Positions 1 through 9,911 of a DNA stretch of 46,991 nucleotides are shown here, piece by piece. Each line of letters begins with the position of its first letter. The first letter of the stretch is position 1. The DNA is from Listeria rocourtiae FSL F6-920 (GTDB lineage: Bacteria > Bacillota > Bacilli > Lactobacillales > Listeriaceae): positions 1-46,991 of the forward strand of contig NZ_AODK01000002.1 in NCBI RefSeq assembly GCF_000525975.1, given 5' to 3'. The position numbers and the translations under genes are program-made. The notes beneath the pieces were generated by a model. The model was given only the letters and a program-made list of their open reading frames with translations, ran no database searches and was not told where the DNA came from.

Positions 1-411
1 TTCATCCGCTATGGTGCCATAACAGGTGATACATTCAAAATCTATGCCTCCGATGTTGCCCTTATGAAATCAGAAGGCCAAACATTCGAAGTAGTCGCTG
101 TTGATAACCTTGGCAACGAAGGTGAACGCGCTTCATCTGATGTCAAAGTGAAAAACATCAAAGGTAGTGTCATGCCTAACGAAACAACGACACTTTCCAC
201 GTACAATACTGGGACAGTCTCAGGCGATGTACACATGATTGCACTCTATGTAGATGGTAAATTTGTCCGCTACGGCGCAGTCACTGGAACAGACTACAAA
301 GTATATATTTATGACGTTCCATCTTTACGCATTGCTGGCAACACTTTTGAAGTAAAAGCATTAGATACAGCTGGTAACGTTCTTTACACATCCACACAAA
401 CTGTTCAATAA
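1..411 (+). CDS. C-terminal part of an Ig-like modular surface/secreted protein (5' end outside window)
   Basis: The reading frame is open from base 1 and ends at the TAA at 409-411, so the start lies upstream of the window. The visible 136 residues contain a repeated unit: a segment FIRYGAITG near the start and FVRYGAVTG about 80 residues later, each followed by a KxY stretch and a TFEVxAxD element. This is the pattern of the bacterial Ig-like modules seen at the C-terminus of many Listeria secreted and wall-associated proteins. The visible end carries no LPXTG sorting signal. The rest of the protein cannot be judged. A strong hairpin terminator follows within 10 bases. Confidence 0.75.
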   Translation, partial: FIRYGAITGDTFKIYASDVALMKSEGQTFEVVAVDNLGNEGERASSDVKVKNIKGSVMPNETTTLSTYNTGTVSGDVHMIALYVDGKFVRYGAVTGTDYKVYIYDVPSLRIAGNTFEVKALDTAGNVLYTSTQTVQ

Positions 412-420
412 GCCAACAAA

Positions 421-464
421 AAATACCCCGATTTCTCACGTACCGCAGAGAAATCGGGGTATTT
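421..464. terminator. Bidirectional hairpin terminator
   Basis: A perfect 17-bp inverted repeat (421-437 and 448-464) with a 10-base loop starts with AAATACCCCG and ends with CGGGGTATTT. It sits between the convergent Ig-like gene and MFS gene and can serve both. Confidence 0.9.
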
Positions 465-469
465 CTTTA

Positions 470-1646
470 TCATGATGCCTGCCTAATCTTCGCCACATTA
501 CTCGTAAACAATCCTGCCACACAAATCGCAATAAGTACGAAAATAAAACGCGTTAAGCAAACCAAAATGATTCGCCAAAAATCCAAGCAACGGTGGCCCT
601 GCAAGCGACGCGCTATACCCAGCCAGTGTAACCAAACTCACGCGCCTCACCGCATATTCGCTTTCGTCCCCAGCTGCTGAAATTGTCATCGGGAAACCTA
701 GCGAAGCACCAAGTCCCCACAAGAAAATCGCGATGACACATAGTACAATCGAAATTTTTAAAATAACGAGTAGCAAACCAATTGCAGCAAGAGCTACAGC
801 GATGCGAAGTAGCAACACTCGGCCATATGTATCAATCAAGCGACCACTCACCAACCGCCCGCTAATCATACCGGTCAAGAAAACACCATAAATAATCGTA
901 CTAAAGCTATGCGAAACGTTATAGCCATCCACCATCGCCAGCGGAATCCAATCATTCGCAGAACCTTCAACAAAAGCAAGGCACAACGCCATAATCGCCA
1001 GCGCTATCGTCCGTTTATTTAGCCATAATCGCCGATCCATAGTTCGCTCCTCCGTACCCGCCTTTTTGTCCTCCACTGAATCTTTACCAATCCCCGCTGG
1101 CACAAATCGTGTTGATATCATCAGAATCGCGAATAACAAGCACGCCACAATCGTCAAATGCAAGCTAACCGATATACCTAATTTAATAAAAAGCGCACCG
1201 ATTCCCGCTCCCGCAAGCGTTCCAATACTAAACGCCGCATGCAAAACTGGCAAAATGGTCTTTTGAATCCGATACTCAATCTCAGTCCCTTCTAAGTTCA
1301 TCGCCACATTACACATTCCTGCGCCCATTCCAAAAATGAACAACGCCGCGAAAACTATAAGTTGACCAGCCATAAGCGCACCAATCGAAAGCATCATAAA
1401 ACCGCCAAACATGAAAAATGCACTCGTCATAATCGCAAATCGACCGCCCCGCGCCCGTACAAAAACATTAGCCAGTACCAGCCCAAGAATTGAGCCCATC
1501 GACAGCCCTAATAAAATGATTCCCATCGTCCCTGTTGTCGCATGCAAAGCATCGCGTAACTCCGGTGTTCGTGAAATCCAACTCGAAAAACTAAAACCAC
1601 ACGTCGTAAAAATAATCAAAATCGCGTAATACCATTTTTTCTCCAT
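470..1646 (-). CDS. MFS sugar-type transporter (3'-terminal frameshift)
   Basis: A 12-helix major facilitator protein of about 390 residues, probably importing or exporting a sugar or related small molecule; the substrate is not known. The N-terminus MEKKWYYAILIIF runs straight into the first membrane helix, and the duplicated-half layout is visible with a charged central loop near residues 185-205. As read, the frame ends at 498 after NAFYF with a non-membrane tail. Dropping one C near 541 restores a normal last helix (VLIAICVAGLF) and tail ending SNVAKIRQAS, with a stop at 470-472, right beside the terminator. It is the last gene of the ROK-HAD-MFS operon, so its substrate is probably what the ROK regulator senses. 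Confidence 0.85.
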
Positions 1647-1670
1647 AAAAACTCCTTTTTTCTAGCACAT

Positions 1671-2472
1671 TTACTGTAATGTTAAAATCTGCTGAATTGT
1701 GCGCAACACCCCGTCCTCATCGTTCGATCGCGCGATGAAATTAGCAGCCTCCTTCGTTTCTGGAAAACCATTACGCATCGCAAAACTATACAGTCCAGCC
1801 TCCATCAGCTCCAAATCGTTCAGTCCATCACCAAAAACCATCGTCTCATCATGCGTCACACCAAGAATCTCTTGCAACCTAGCCACCGTCGTTCCTTTGT
1901 GAACACCAACATCCGAAATATCAATCCAAGCTCCTTCTGAAGCAACAATATACGCCTTATCAAAAAAAATCTGCCAATTGCGTGCGCGTATGAAAACTAT
2001 CCTCTTTCACATCGTAGACAGAAATTTTCACAAAATCAACATCAATTTCGTTAAAATCAGCGACCCGACTAACTTCCGAATAGGAATACTTCATCCGGTT
2101 AAAAAGCTCATCTGAAACCGTATCTTTCATAATCGCACCCGTTGATGTACAAGCAATAATCACATAATCTAGACGATGTGCTTCCAACTTTGCAATCATC
2201 TCAAGCCCCAACTGATTCTTAATCAGCGACTCATAAACAAACTCACCGTTTCGCTTAATCCGTGCCGCACTATCCCCCAAAATCCATAAATCTTTCGTAT
2301 CCTCGGGTCCAAACAATTGCTCCACACGGTCACATTGTTTCCCAGTACAGGCTGCGAAGGCCACATTTTTCCGTACCATCATTTCCTTCACTTCTTGGTA
2401 CAGTTCGCGATTGAACTCGCCCTTGCTATCTAAAAAAGTACCATCCATATCCGTAATCACTAATTTAATCAT
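1671..2472 (-). CDS. HAD-superfamily (Cof-type) phosphatase, frameshifted
   Basis: The N-terminus carries the HAD motif I DMDGTFLD (residues 8-15) and the C-terminal part carries motif IV FGDGLNDLELM, the signature of Cof-type IIB sugar-phosphate phosphatases. The frame breaks in a run of eight A at 1962-1969. Removing one base joins RTQLADFF to DKAYIVASEGAWID and on to the C-terminal half, giving an intact protein of about 266 residues. The shift is therefore most likely a read error. The ATG at 2472 abuts the stop of the preceding small gene. A sugar-phosphate substrate linked to the operon's MFS carrier is inferred. Confidence 0.85.
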
Positions 2473-2724
2473 CTATTTCACCGCTTCCCATAATTTTGCA
2501 ACCAATGTTTCATTTTGAATACTATACGTAAAACCAGCGTCTTGGAACTGCACTTTATCTCGATTACCCTCGCATGTCGCCAAGATTTTATGAATTGGAA
2601 CAATCATGGCATAGTCTGATTCCTGATGAACTGCTATCATGTATAGACTATTTTGTGACAATTTACAAAACACATCATACTCCCACTGTTCGCGCTTTTT
2701 CTCGATTTTCAGCAATCCCCTCAT
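2473..2724 (-). CDS. Small hypothetical protein in the ROK-HAD-MFS operon
   Basis: An 83-residue protein that I do not recognise. It has no membrane segment or signal peptide and is mixed in charge, with a basic start (MRGLLKIEKKRE). The ATG at 2724 is preferred over the upstream GTG at 2733 because GAGGAG lies 8 bases before it. It begins 15 bases after the regulator's stop and abuts the HAD gene start, so it is translated as part of the operon. Confidence 0.65.
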   Translation of the reverse strand: MRGLLKIEKKREQWEYDVFCKLSQNSLYMIAVHQESDYAMIVPIHKILATCEGNRDKVQFQDAGFTYSIQNETLVAKLWEAVK

Positions 2725-2739
2725 TGCCAACACTCCTCA

Positions 2740-3732
2740 CTATTTCAGGGTGAGATACGCTACATCTGACATTGCAAGCCACTGCAAGCCCGCCATTACG
2801 TCCTCATCAAAAGAATCTGCACAGAAAAATCTCGCCTTGTTCGGCTGTTCCTGCAAAATCCTATCCTCAGAAATTCGTGCCGCAAGCTCAGCCTGACTCA
2901 ACCCTGCCATATGGATTACAAATGTATGCGGCGCTAAAAGACTATTGTAAATACCGATTATCTCCAACAAATTCTGTACCGACTCATCAAACGAACTCGC
3001 ACATTCCCTACCAATCAGCTGTGGCAAGTACCGTGCTTCCCCAGCCAAACCATCCTGACCTCTGAAAAGTCGATTATTGTGAAAAAGGCTAGCACCAGGC
3101 ATACTCATTGGCAAATAATAAATCCCAACTACATAATCTGTTTCCGGAATTTTCACCGCTTTGCAATAACCAATCGTTGCAAGATTTGCGTCGTTCTCCA
3201 CATAAACAGGGATTCCGAATCTGCTCCCTATCTCTGTCTCCAAGTCCCATCCATTAAGTGCATTGCGCCAACTAACCGCAATTTTAGAACCGATTGTCTT
3301 ACCAGGAATCGAGATTGCAATACTTGTAATCGCTATTTTTTCTGCCAAAATTTCTTTGACAGCATCTACAACTACACCTACTTCCACCTCTTCCATCGGA
3401 TAACCTTTCCTCAACTTTACATCTCCACGCATGTTCACAACGCGAGCAACAATATGTAATTTTCCAGCCGTCTCTTGAATCGAAATTAACATATAGTGCT
3501 CAAAATTATAGTTAAAATGATAATGCACAGACGGACGGCCAATTTTAGGGTGAATCAGTTCCCCGCCGATAAATTCGCCAGCCTCCACTAGTTCTTTGAC
3601 AAGCCCATTCACCGTAACCGTGCTTATATCCGACTCACTCGCTAATTTCGCTTTCGTCGCTGAACCATATTTGAACAAAATACTCCTGACTTTATCCAAA
3701 TTTGCTACTTTCACCACATGCTTATTTTCCAT
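2740..3732 (-). CDS. ROK-family transcriptional regulator with N-terminal winged helix
   Basis: A protein of 330 residues. Residues 10-60 form a winged helix-turn-helix (KYGSATKAKLASESDISTVTV), and the rest resembles the sugar-kinase-like ROK fold, including a VYVENDANLATIG segment near residue 180. The cysteine-rich zinc motif of classical ROK proteins (CxCGxxGC) is absent, so it belongs to the divergent branch. It is the first gene of the operon and probably represses it when its sugar ligand is absent. A perfect palindrome lies in its own leader, which fits autoregulation. Confidence 0.8.
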   Translation of the reverse strand: MENKHVVKVANLDKVRSILFKYGSATKAKLASESDISTVTVNGLVKELVEAGEFIGGELIHPKIGRPSVHYHFNYNFEHYMLISIQETAGKLHIVARVVNMRGDVKLRKGYPMEEVEVGVVVDAVKEILAEKIAITSIAISIPGKTIGSKIAVSWRNALNGWDLETEIGSRFGIPVYVENDANLATIGYCKAVKIPETDYVVGIYYLPMSMPGASLFHNNRLFRGQDGLAGEARYLPQLIGRECASSFDESVQNLLEIIGIYNSLLAPHTFVIHMAGLSQAELAARISEDRILQEQPNKARFFCADSFDEDVMAGLQWLAMSDVAYLTLK

Positions 3733-3762
3733 TTATTTCACCACTTCAAAACATATTTAAAT

Positions 3763-3776
3763 AACTTAATTAAGTT
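3763..3776. promoter_or_regulatory. 14-bp perfect palindrome, candidate operator of the ROK regulator
   Basis: AACTTAATTAAGTT is a perfect palindrome immediately downstream of the -10 box of the operon promoter, where a bound repressor would block initiation. A further TTAATTA copy lies next to it. Assignment to the ROK regulator is inferred from position. Confidence 0.5.
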
Positions 3777-3781
3777 CCTTA

Positions 3782-3810
3782 ATTATATAAAAATTAACCG
3801 GAAATGTAAA
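3782..3810 (-). promoter_or_regulatory. Promoter of the ROK-HAD-MFS operon
   Basis: Read on the minus strand: TTTACA (3805-3810), a 17-base spacer, then TATAAT (3782-3787). It is about 50 bases upstream of the regulator start codon. Confidence 0.7.
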
Positions 3811-3933
3811 GCTTTTCTTAACGTAAAAAAATCACATACACCATAATATACTCTCCTGCAACGCATCGATGGCTAATATTTTTTGCGCACTCAAAGCAAG
3901 TTTCCTAATGTAGATAGCGACTCTATCACAACA

Positions 3934-3980
3934 TAAAAAAACCCGTTCTCATTGTCAAAAACAACAAAAACAGGGCTTTT
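3934..3980 (-). terminator. Terminator after cydC
   Basis: On the minus strand an imperfect hairpin (AAAGCCCTGTTTT paired with GAACGGGTTTT) is followed by a T run. It lies 34 bases beyond the cydC stop. The remainder of 3811-3933 shows no gene. Confidence 0.65.
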
Positions 3981-4013
3981 CTACGCGATTTATATTACCA
4001 TTTAATACTTGAC

Positions 4014-5756
4014 CTATAGTTTAATCGGGCGATCCAGTTCATACAAGTGACGATACCGCTCTTTGGTCCGTAATAATTCCTGATGCGTCCCATCCATAAT
4101 CACATCACCATTTTCCAAGAACAACACCCGATCCATTTTCTCCACACCAACAAGATGATGCGTCACCCAAATGAGTGACTTCCCTTGTAGTGTCTCAAAA
4201 ATCGTGCCGAGTAGTGATTTCTCCGTGATCGGATCAAGTCCAACTGTAGGCTCATCCAGCACAACAATCGGCGTATCCTGTAGTAAAACCCGAGCCAGTG
4301 CAATCCGTTGACGTTCCCCACCAGAAAAACGCGCACCCATCTCTGCCATCTGTGTACGATACCCATCCGGCATGCTCATAATAAAGTCATGTAGCTTCAC
4401 CTGTTTCGCAACCTCTGCCACTTCCTCATCCGTTGCATCCTGATTTCCCATCCGAATATTATTCAACACCGTCGTATTAAACAAATGCGCCTTCTGATTC
4501 AACATCGAAATCATCTCCGAAATTTGTGGTCCAAGCTTCGCCACATCATCACCGTTCAACGTAACTGAGCCTGATGTCGGTGCCAAAGCCCCCTGCACTA
4601 ATTTCAAAAATGTCGATTTACCCGTACCACTACGTCCCAGCATGGCGACCTTCTCACCCTGCTTCAACTCAAAATCCAAATCACGCAAAACTGGTACCTT
4701 TGACTCTGTGTAACTAAAAGTCAGTTTTTCCGTACGCAAAGTGACATTTTCTGAATTGATTGCTAGTTTTCCAAGTGCACCTTCCTCTTCCCAAGTCAGA
4801 AGTTCCGCGTCTTCGATTTCTTCCAATCGCGCAATCGAATCCTTATAAAGCGAGCCATCACTGACCGCATTACTCACCGGAATAAAGCTCTCTGATAATG
4901 CCAAAATCGCCAACACGAATGCTGCAATAAACGTTGGTTCAAAAACGCCGTCCACGACTTGCCCATTTGTCCAGTACACCATGGAAAGAACCATGACACC
5001 AATAATCAGTTGCCCAACAAAGTCTCGCAATGATGCAAAACGCGCCTGTTTCGTCTCTGCGACCAAAAGCTTTCTCTCATCCGCCTCATAATTCGCAATA
5101 AAACTTTTTTCGCGTCCACTAAACATCCAGTCACTAATCCCAAACACCGCATCTGTGAACTTTTGATACAGCTTATTGCGTTCCTGCTTCATGTACGCAT
5201 TTTTTCCACGCGCGTAAAGTAACGAAACCCCAGGCATCACAAGCACAAGAAGCGCAATATACGCGAAAAATAAAATCGCAAACGGTATCGAAAAGACACC
5301 GAGTGAAATCACAATTCCGCCATATAACACCATCGCCACAATATTCGGGAGCAGCGTCGTCAAATAGTAATTTTGCAAATGCTCGATATCATCCGACAAA
5401 AGCCCCAAAATATCTCCTGTCCTGTAACGCGAACGCATCAACAACGCCTGCGGTTCAATGATTCGGTACAAACGCACACGCATCTTTGCCAAAATCCGCA
5501 AAACGAGCGAATGACTCGCCAAGCGTTCAATATACCGCGACACCGCACGCATAATCCCAAATGCCCGAACCCCAACGATCGGTACATAAATCAATAAAAT
5601 CGTCTCCGGAATCGTTGCCGCTGTTGAAATCAAATACCCCGATGTAAACATCAACGCCCCCGTTGAAAATACTGTTAGCAAACCAAGCAAAATAACCCAG
5701 AGGAAAAGCATCCGATTTTGTTTAATATAAGGACCAATCCAGCTACTTTTTATCAT
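4014..5756 (-). CDS. cydC: Thiol reductant ABC exporter, CydC subunit
   Basis: A 580-residue half-transporter: a membrane domain of about 320 residues followed by an ATPase domain. The ATPase shows Walker A GRSGTGKS, signature SGGERQRIALARVL and Walker B IVVLDEPT. With CydD it forms the heterodimer that exports cysteine/glutathione to the outer face of the membrane, needed for assembly of cytochrome bd. The order cydA-B-D-C in one run, with the ATG overlapping the previous stop at 5756, supports the assignment. In Bacillus-style naming this last gene is called cydD; I use the E. coli names. Confidence 0.9.
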   Translation of the reverse strand: MIKSSWIGPYIKQNRMLFLWVILLGLLTVFSTGALMFTSGYLISTAATIPETILLIYVPIVGVRAFGIMRAVSRYIERLASHSLVLRILAKMRVRLYRIIEPQALLMRSRYRTGDILGLLSDDIEHLQNYYLTTLLPNIVAMVLYGGIVISLGVFSIPFAILFFAYIALLVLVMPGVSLLYARGKNAYMKQERNKLYQKFTDAVFGISDWMFSGREKSFIANYEADERKLLVAETKQARFASLRDFVGQLIIGVMVLSMVYWTNGQVVDGVFEPTFIAAFVLAILALSESFIPVSNAVSDGSLYKDSIARLEEIEDAELLTWEEEGALGKLAINSENVTLRTEKLTFSYTESKVPVLRDLDFELKQGEKVAMLGRSGTGKSTFLKLVQGALAPTSGSVTLNGDDVAKLGPQISEMISMLNQKAHLFNTTVLNNIRMGNQDATDEEVAEVAKQVKLHDFIMSMPDGYRTQMAEMGARFSGGERQRIALARVLLQDTPIVVLDEPTVGLDPITEKSLLGTIFETLQGKSLIWVTHHLVGVEKMDRVLFLENGDVIMDGTHQELLRTKERYRHLYELDRPIKL

Positions 5757-7471
5757 CAGATCTCCTCCAATTGGGCTTTGATTAATTCCGCATAAAAGCC
5801 ATTTTTCGCGAGCAATTCCGCGTGCGTGCCAACTTCCACAATCGCGCCATGATTCAGTACAATAATCCGATCCATTTCAAGCATCCAATGCAGACGATGC
5901 GTCGCAAAAAAAACAAGACGATTCGCAAACAAATCCAGCATTGGTTGTTTCAATTCATACTCCGTCTCAATATCCAAATGCGCAGTCGGCTCATCCATCA
6001 ACACAATCCGACGGTCACTAAGAAATGCTCGCGCAATCGCAATCCGCTGCTCCTGGCCACCACTAAGCACACGCCCAGCCTCACCAACAAGCGTATCATA
6101 ACCCGCATCAAGCTCCGCAACTAAATCACGCAACCCTGCCGCATTCGCCGCTCGCTCCACCGCTACATCATCACTATCCGGCGCATAAAAACGAATATTT
6201 TCTCGCACTGTCTCATGGAATAAATAAGGATGCTGTGGAATATACGTCACCTGACTCTGCCAAGCCGCATCTCGCAAACCCACACGCTCCTCACCATTCC
6301 ATAAAAATGCACCATCCGTCGGTTCTAAAAAGCCACTTAAAACATCGATCATCGTTGACTTCCCAGCCCCCGTCGCACCGATAATACCAACTTTTTCAAA
6401 GCCTGACACCGTAAAACTCGCCGCATCAAGCGATATCGGAGAATCCAGCTGGTGCTGCACCGTCACCTTTTCCAAACTAAACGACGTATTAACGTCATAA
6501 TCCAAAACCTGATCCGTCGCAACCTCCGCCATATCCTTATCAATAATCTCCTGAATCACGCGTCCAGCCTCTTGCCCATCCAGCGTCGCATGATAGTCTG
6601 AACCAACCTCACGAACCGGCAAAAAATACTCCGGAGCCAAAATCAGAATCGCAAGTGCTGGCTGCAAAATCATTGTTGACTCAATCAGGCCCAAGCCAAG
6701 AAACACCGCCACCGTTGCGACCGAGAGCATCGTAAAGAAGTCCAGCGCAAACGAAGACAAAAACGCCATCCGCAAAGTCCCCATCGTTGCTTTTCGATAA
6801 TCCTCACTCACTTTCGCAATATTTCCCTCATGTGAGCGACTAATCCCCAGATACTTGAGCGTTTCAAGTCCTTTTAATGAATCCACAAAATGATTCGACA
6901 AAACCCGATGCGTCTCAAACTGGCGATCTGCCTGCGCCCTCGTTGCCAGCCCAATCATCACCAAAAATAGAATTAAAATCGGCAACGTCAAAATTAGAAT
7001 CACGCCTGATGTCGTGTCTTCTATAAATACGTAGATTAAAATCATCGCCGGAATAATCGACATGTTCATCAACTTCGGCAAAAATAACTCCAAATAACGA
7101 CGGAAATTAGCGACACCTTCCATGACCATCGTCACCACTTTCCCTGTCCCTTCCGCACTCGTAAATCGCGGCCCAAGTAGAAACAGTTTCGAAAGCAACG
7201 ACTCACGCATTGCAGTTCCCGTTTTGGCGGCATAGTCATACACAATTTTGCGTTTCCATACATTCAAAAAATGCCGCACGAGATAAGCCCCCGCAAAGAG
7301 GCTTAAATCGAACAGCGCGTCTGCCCACGGCTCTCCATGAAACAGCGTCGTAATCGCAGTTGCTAAGTATTTCGCCATCGCAATGATAGCCGCGCCCTGA
7401 ACTACTGTCAGGACGGCTAGCACGGCAAGGATTGGTTTGATACCTTGGTATTTCAATAAATCTCTACCCAT
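5756..7471 (-). CDS. cydD: Thiol reductant ABC exporter, CydD subunit
   Basis: A 571-residue half-transporter with about six membrane helices followed by an ATPase domain: Walker A GATGAGKS, signature LSGGQEQRIAIARAF, Walker B VLMDEPT and a switch histidine in FFATHRL. It pairs with CydC. Its start overlaps the cydB stop at 7471, and its end overlaps the cydC start, so expression is coupled through the operon. Bacillus-style annotation names this gene cydC. Confidence 0.9.
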   Translation of the reverse strand: MGRDLLKYQGIKPILAVLAVLTVVQGAAIIAMAKYLATAITTLFHGEPWADALFDLSLFAGAYLVRHFLNVWKRKIVYDYAAKTGTAMRESLLSKLFLLGPRFTSAEGTGKVVTMVMEGVANFRRYLELFLPKLMNMSIIPAMILIYVFIEDTTSGVILILTLPILILFLVMIGLATRAQADRQFETHRVLSNHFVDSLKGLETLKYLGISRSHEGNIAKVSEDYRKATMGTLRMAFLSSFALDFFTMLSVATVAVFLGLGLIESTMILQPALAILILAPEYFLPVREVGSDYHATLDGQEAGRVIQEIIDKDMAEVATDQVLDYDVNTSFSLEKVTVQHQLDSPISLDAASFTVSGFEKVGIIGATGAGKSTMIDVLSGFLEPTDGAFLWNGEERVGLRDAAWQSQVTYIPQHPYLFHETVRENIRFYAPDSDDVAVERAANAAGLRDLVAELDAGYDTLVGEAGRVLSGGQEQRIAIARAFLSDRRIVLMDEPTAHLDIETEYELKQPMLDLFANRLVFFATHRLHWMLEMDRIIVLNHGAIVEVGTHAELLAKNGFYAELIKAQLEEI

Positions 7472-8484
7472 CAGTACGTCATTTTCTCCTTACTGGATAC
7501 ACGCTTGCGGAACACATAATAGCTCCAGATTTGATAACCTAGTACGAACGGCAAAAGCGTCAGAGCCACGATTGTCATTACTTTTAGCGAATAATCGCCG
7601 GATGCTGCATTATGAATCGTCAAATCATACAATGAACTCGTCGAACTAATCATAACACGTGGGAATAATCCTGCAAAAATCGCACCGATTGTCCCAACAA
7701 TTCCAAGTCCACTAAAGGCAAACGCCCAACCTTCGCGCCCCTTCCAGAGAGCAAGCGCAGAGATTACATAGAACACGACCGTTGCACCAATCATAATCGG
7801 TAACAACATCGGACGAGCTTGGAAAATATCTGTATAGAAGAATGCCATCACAACAAAAATGGCTAGTACAGGAACCGTTACAAACCACATCCGCTTAGCA
7901 ATCCGAGTCGCACGCTCACGAAGATCGTCATGCGTACGAAGCGTAATAAATAGCAAACCGTGGAAGTAACAAATAAGCGTCACCGTAACCCCACCCATAA
8001 GCGAGAACGGTGTAATATAATCAAAGAAACCTGCATTCATATTCATTTCACTATTAATCGGCATCCCGGCAACAAGTGACGAGAACAAGACACCCAGCAA
8101 GAATGGCGGCAAAATACTACCGATAAAAATGACCCAATCCCAGGTTTTCACCCAAGCCTTCGTATCATGCTTCCCGCGGAATTCAAACGAAACCCCACGG
8201 CCAATGAGCGCCAACAAGAAGAAAACAAGCGGGATATAATAGCCACTAAACATCGTTGCATACCAGTGAGGAAAAGCCGCAAAAATCGCGCCCCCAGCCG
8301 TTAACAACCAAACCTCATTCGCATCCCAAAACGGCCCAATCGTATTAATCAAAACACGGCGTTCCAGATCATTTCGAGCTACAAATCGAGTTGACATCCC
8401 AACACCGAAGTCAAAGCCTTCCAAGAAGAAGAACCCGATGAAAAGCACAGCAACTAAAAGGAACCACAGTTCGTTTAACTCCAT
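7471..8484 (-). CDS. cydB: Cytochrome bd ubiquinol oxidase subunit II
   Basis: A 337-residue membrane protein, the usual family length, starting MELNELWFLLVAVLF with the family's acidic FFLEGFDFGVG segment near residues 19-29 and FWDANEVWL near residue 53. CydB is the structural partner of CydA in the terminal oxidase that reduces oxygen at low tension without pumping protons. It starts 2 bases after the cydA stop. Confidence 0.95.
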   Translation of the reverse strand: MELNELWFLLVAVLFIGFFFLEGFDFGVGMSTRFVARNDLERRVLINTIGPFWDANEVWLLTAGGAIFAAFPHWYATMFSGYYIPLVFFLLALIGRGVSFEFRGKHDTKAWVKTWDWVIFIGSILPPFLLGVLFSSLVAGMPINSEMNMNAGFFDYITPFSLMGGVTVTLICYFHGLLFITLRTHDDLRERATRIAKRMWFVTVPVLAIFVVMAFFYTDIFQARPMLLPIMIGATVVFYVISALALWKGREGWAFAFSGLGIVGTIGAIFAGLFPRVMISSTSSLYDLTIHNAASGDYSLKVMTIVALTLLPFVLGYQIWSYYVFRKRVSSKEKMTY

Positions 8485-8485
8485 C

Positions 8486-9911
8486 TTAATTCGCCCCCTT
8501 TAAATCAAATGGATCAACAGACGCAGGCGCTTTTTTGCCTTTTTTCTTATCATGATTGTGCGCGTCAGGTCCAGCCTTAATTTCACGAACAAATAGCCAC
8601 ACGAGTACAAGCGCGAGTGCTAAATAAATCGCCGAGAATGCAATGAGCGAGAATAAAATCGAGCCTGCCGAAACGTTTGGCGAAACGCCATCTGCCGTTG
8701 ACATGTAGCCAAATACTACCCATGGTTGACGCCCCACTTCCGTCATGATCCAGCCCATCGAGTTCGCGATGAATGGGAAAGCAATCATTGGAATCATCAA
8801 ACGTAAATACCATTTTGAAGTCGTTAATTTCTTGCGCCACGCTAGGAAAGCTCCCCAAAGACCGAATAGAATCATTAACATCCCCGAGAGAACCATAATA
8901 CGGAAACTCCAGAATGACGTTTTAACTGGTGGAATGTAGTTCATGTCCGCCCCGAAACGATCCTTATACTTCTCTTGATACTCTGCTTGCAGCGACTTCA
9001 TACCTTGCACGCTACCAGAGAAAGTCGAATACGAAAGGAAACTTAGCGCATACGGAATGTTGAGTTCCCAGGTGTTCTTCTGGTTTTCGACATCAATACC
9101 CGCAATCATCGTCCACGGTGCCGGATCGGCCGTATCATCCCAAACTCCTTCTGTCGCCGCCATTTTCATCGGTTGCGTTTTAACAAGATATTGCGCCTGT
9201 TGGTGACCACTAAAAGCCGTACCAAAACCACCAATTATCACGAGCACCAGCGCAATCTGGAACGATTTCCGGAAAAAGTCGACATCTTGCTTTTTAAGTA
9301 ATTTGTAAGCACTGACTCCGGCGACAAAGAATGCCCCCGTTGCGAACGCACCAAAAATAACGTGTGGGAACTCCACAAGTAACTGTCCATTCGTAATAAG
9401 TGCCCAGAAATCGTTCATTTCCGCACGACCATTAATTTCTTGGAACCCTACCGGATGTTGCATGAACGAGTTCGCTGCTAAAATCCAGAACGCAGAGAAC
9501 ACGGTCCCAAGAGCAACGAGCCAAATACACATTAAGTGTAATTTCTTGTTCAAGCGATCCCATCCAAAAATCCATAGTCCGATAAACGTCGATTCCATAA
9601 AGAAAGCGAGTAGCGCTTCAATTGCAAGCGGCGCTCCAAATACATCCCCCACGAATCGCGAGTAATCCGACCAGTTCATTCCGAATTGGAACTCCTGAAT
9701 AATCCCTGTTACAACTCCCACAGCGAAGTTAATTAGGAATAAATGTCCCCAAAACTTCGACATTTTTTTTGTAGACTTCTTTTTTCTTCACAACATACAA
9801 TGTTTCCATGAGAGCAACCATAAATACAAGTCCAATAGAAAGTGGTACGAATAAGAAATGGAACACGGTTGTTGAGCCGAATTGAAGCCTAGCTAAGAAA
9901 AGTTTATCCAC
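8486..9911 (-). CDS. cydA: Cytochrome bd ubiquinol oxidase subunit I (frameshifted)
   Basis: Quinol-oxidising, haem-bearing subunit of the bd oxidase. The first segment starts at a GTG (9911) behind AGGAGG and carries the haem-ligand region FHFLFVPLSIG (His18). It reads ...EVYKK and then leaves frame in a run of eight A (coding strand) at 9762-9769. Removing one base joins KK directly to MSKFWGHLFLINFAVG, the normal family sequence, giving about 474 residues. The second segment contains the GWIMTEVGRQPW region and the C-terminal helix. Loss of this oxidase would be unexpected in an otherwise intact operon, so the shift is almost certainly an artefact. Confidence 0.9.

Noticed and set aside
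9729-9911. Programmed ribosomal frameshift in cydA at the A run
   Set aside because: cyd genes are not known to use one, and the same +1 pattern occurs in many unrelated genes here, so a read error is far simpler.
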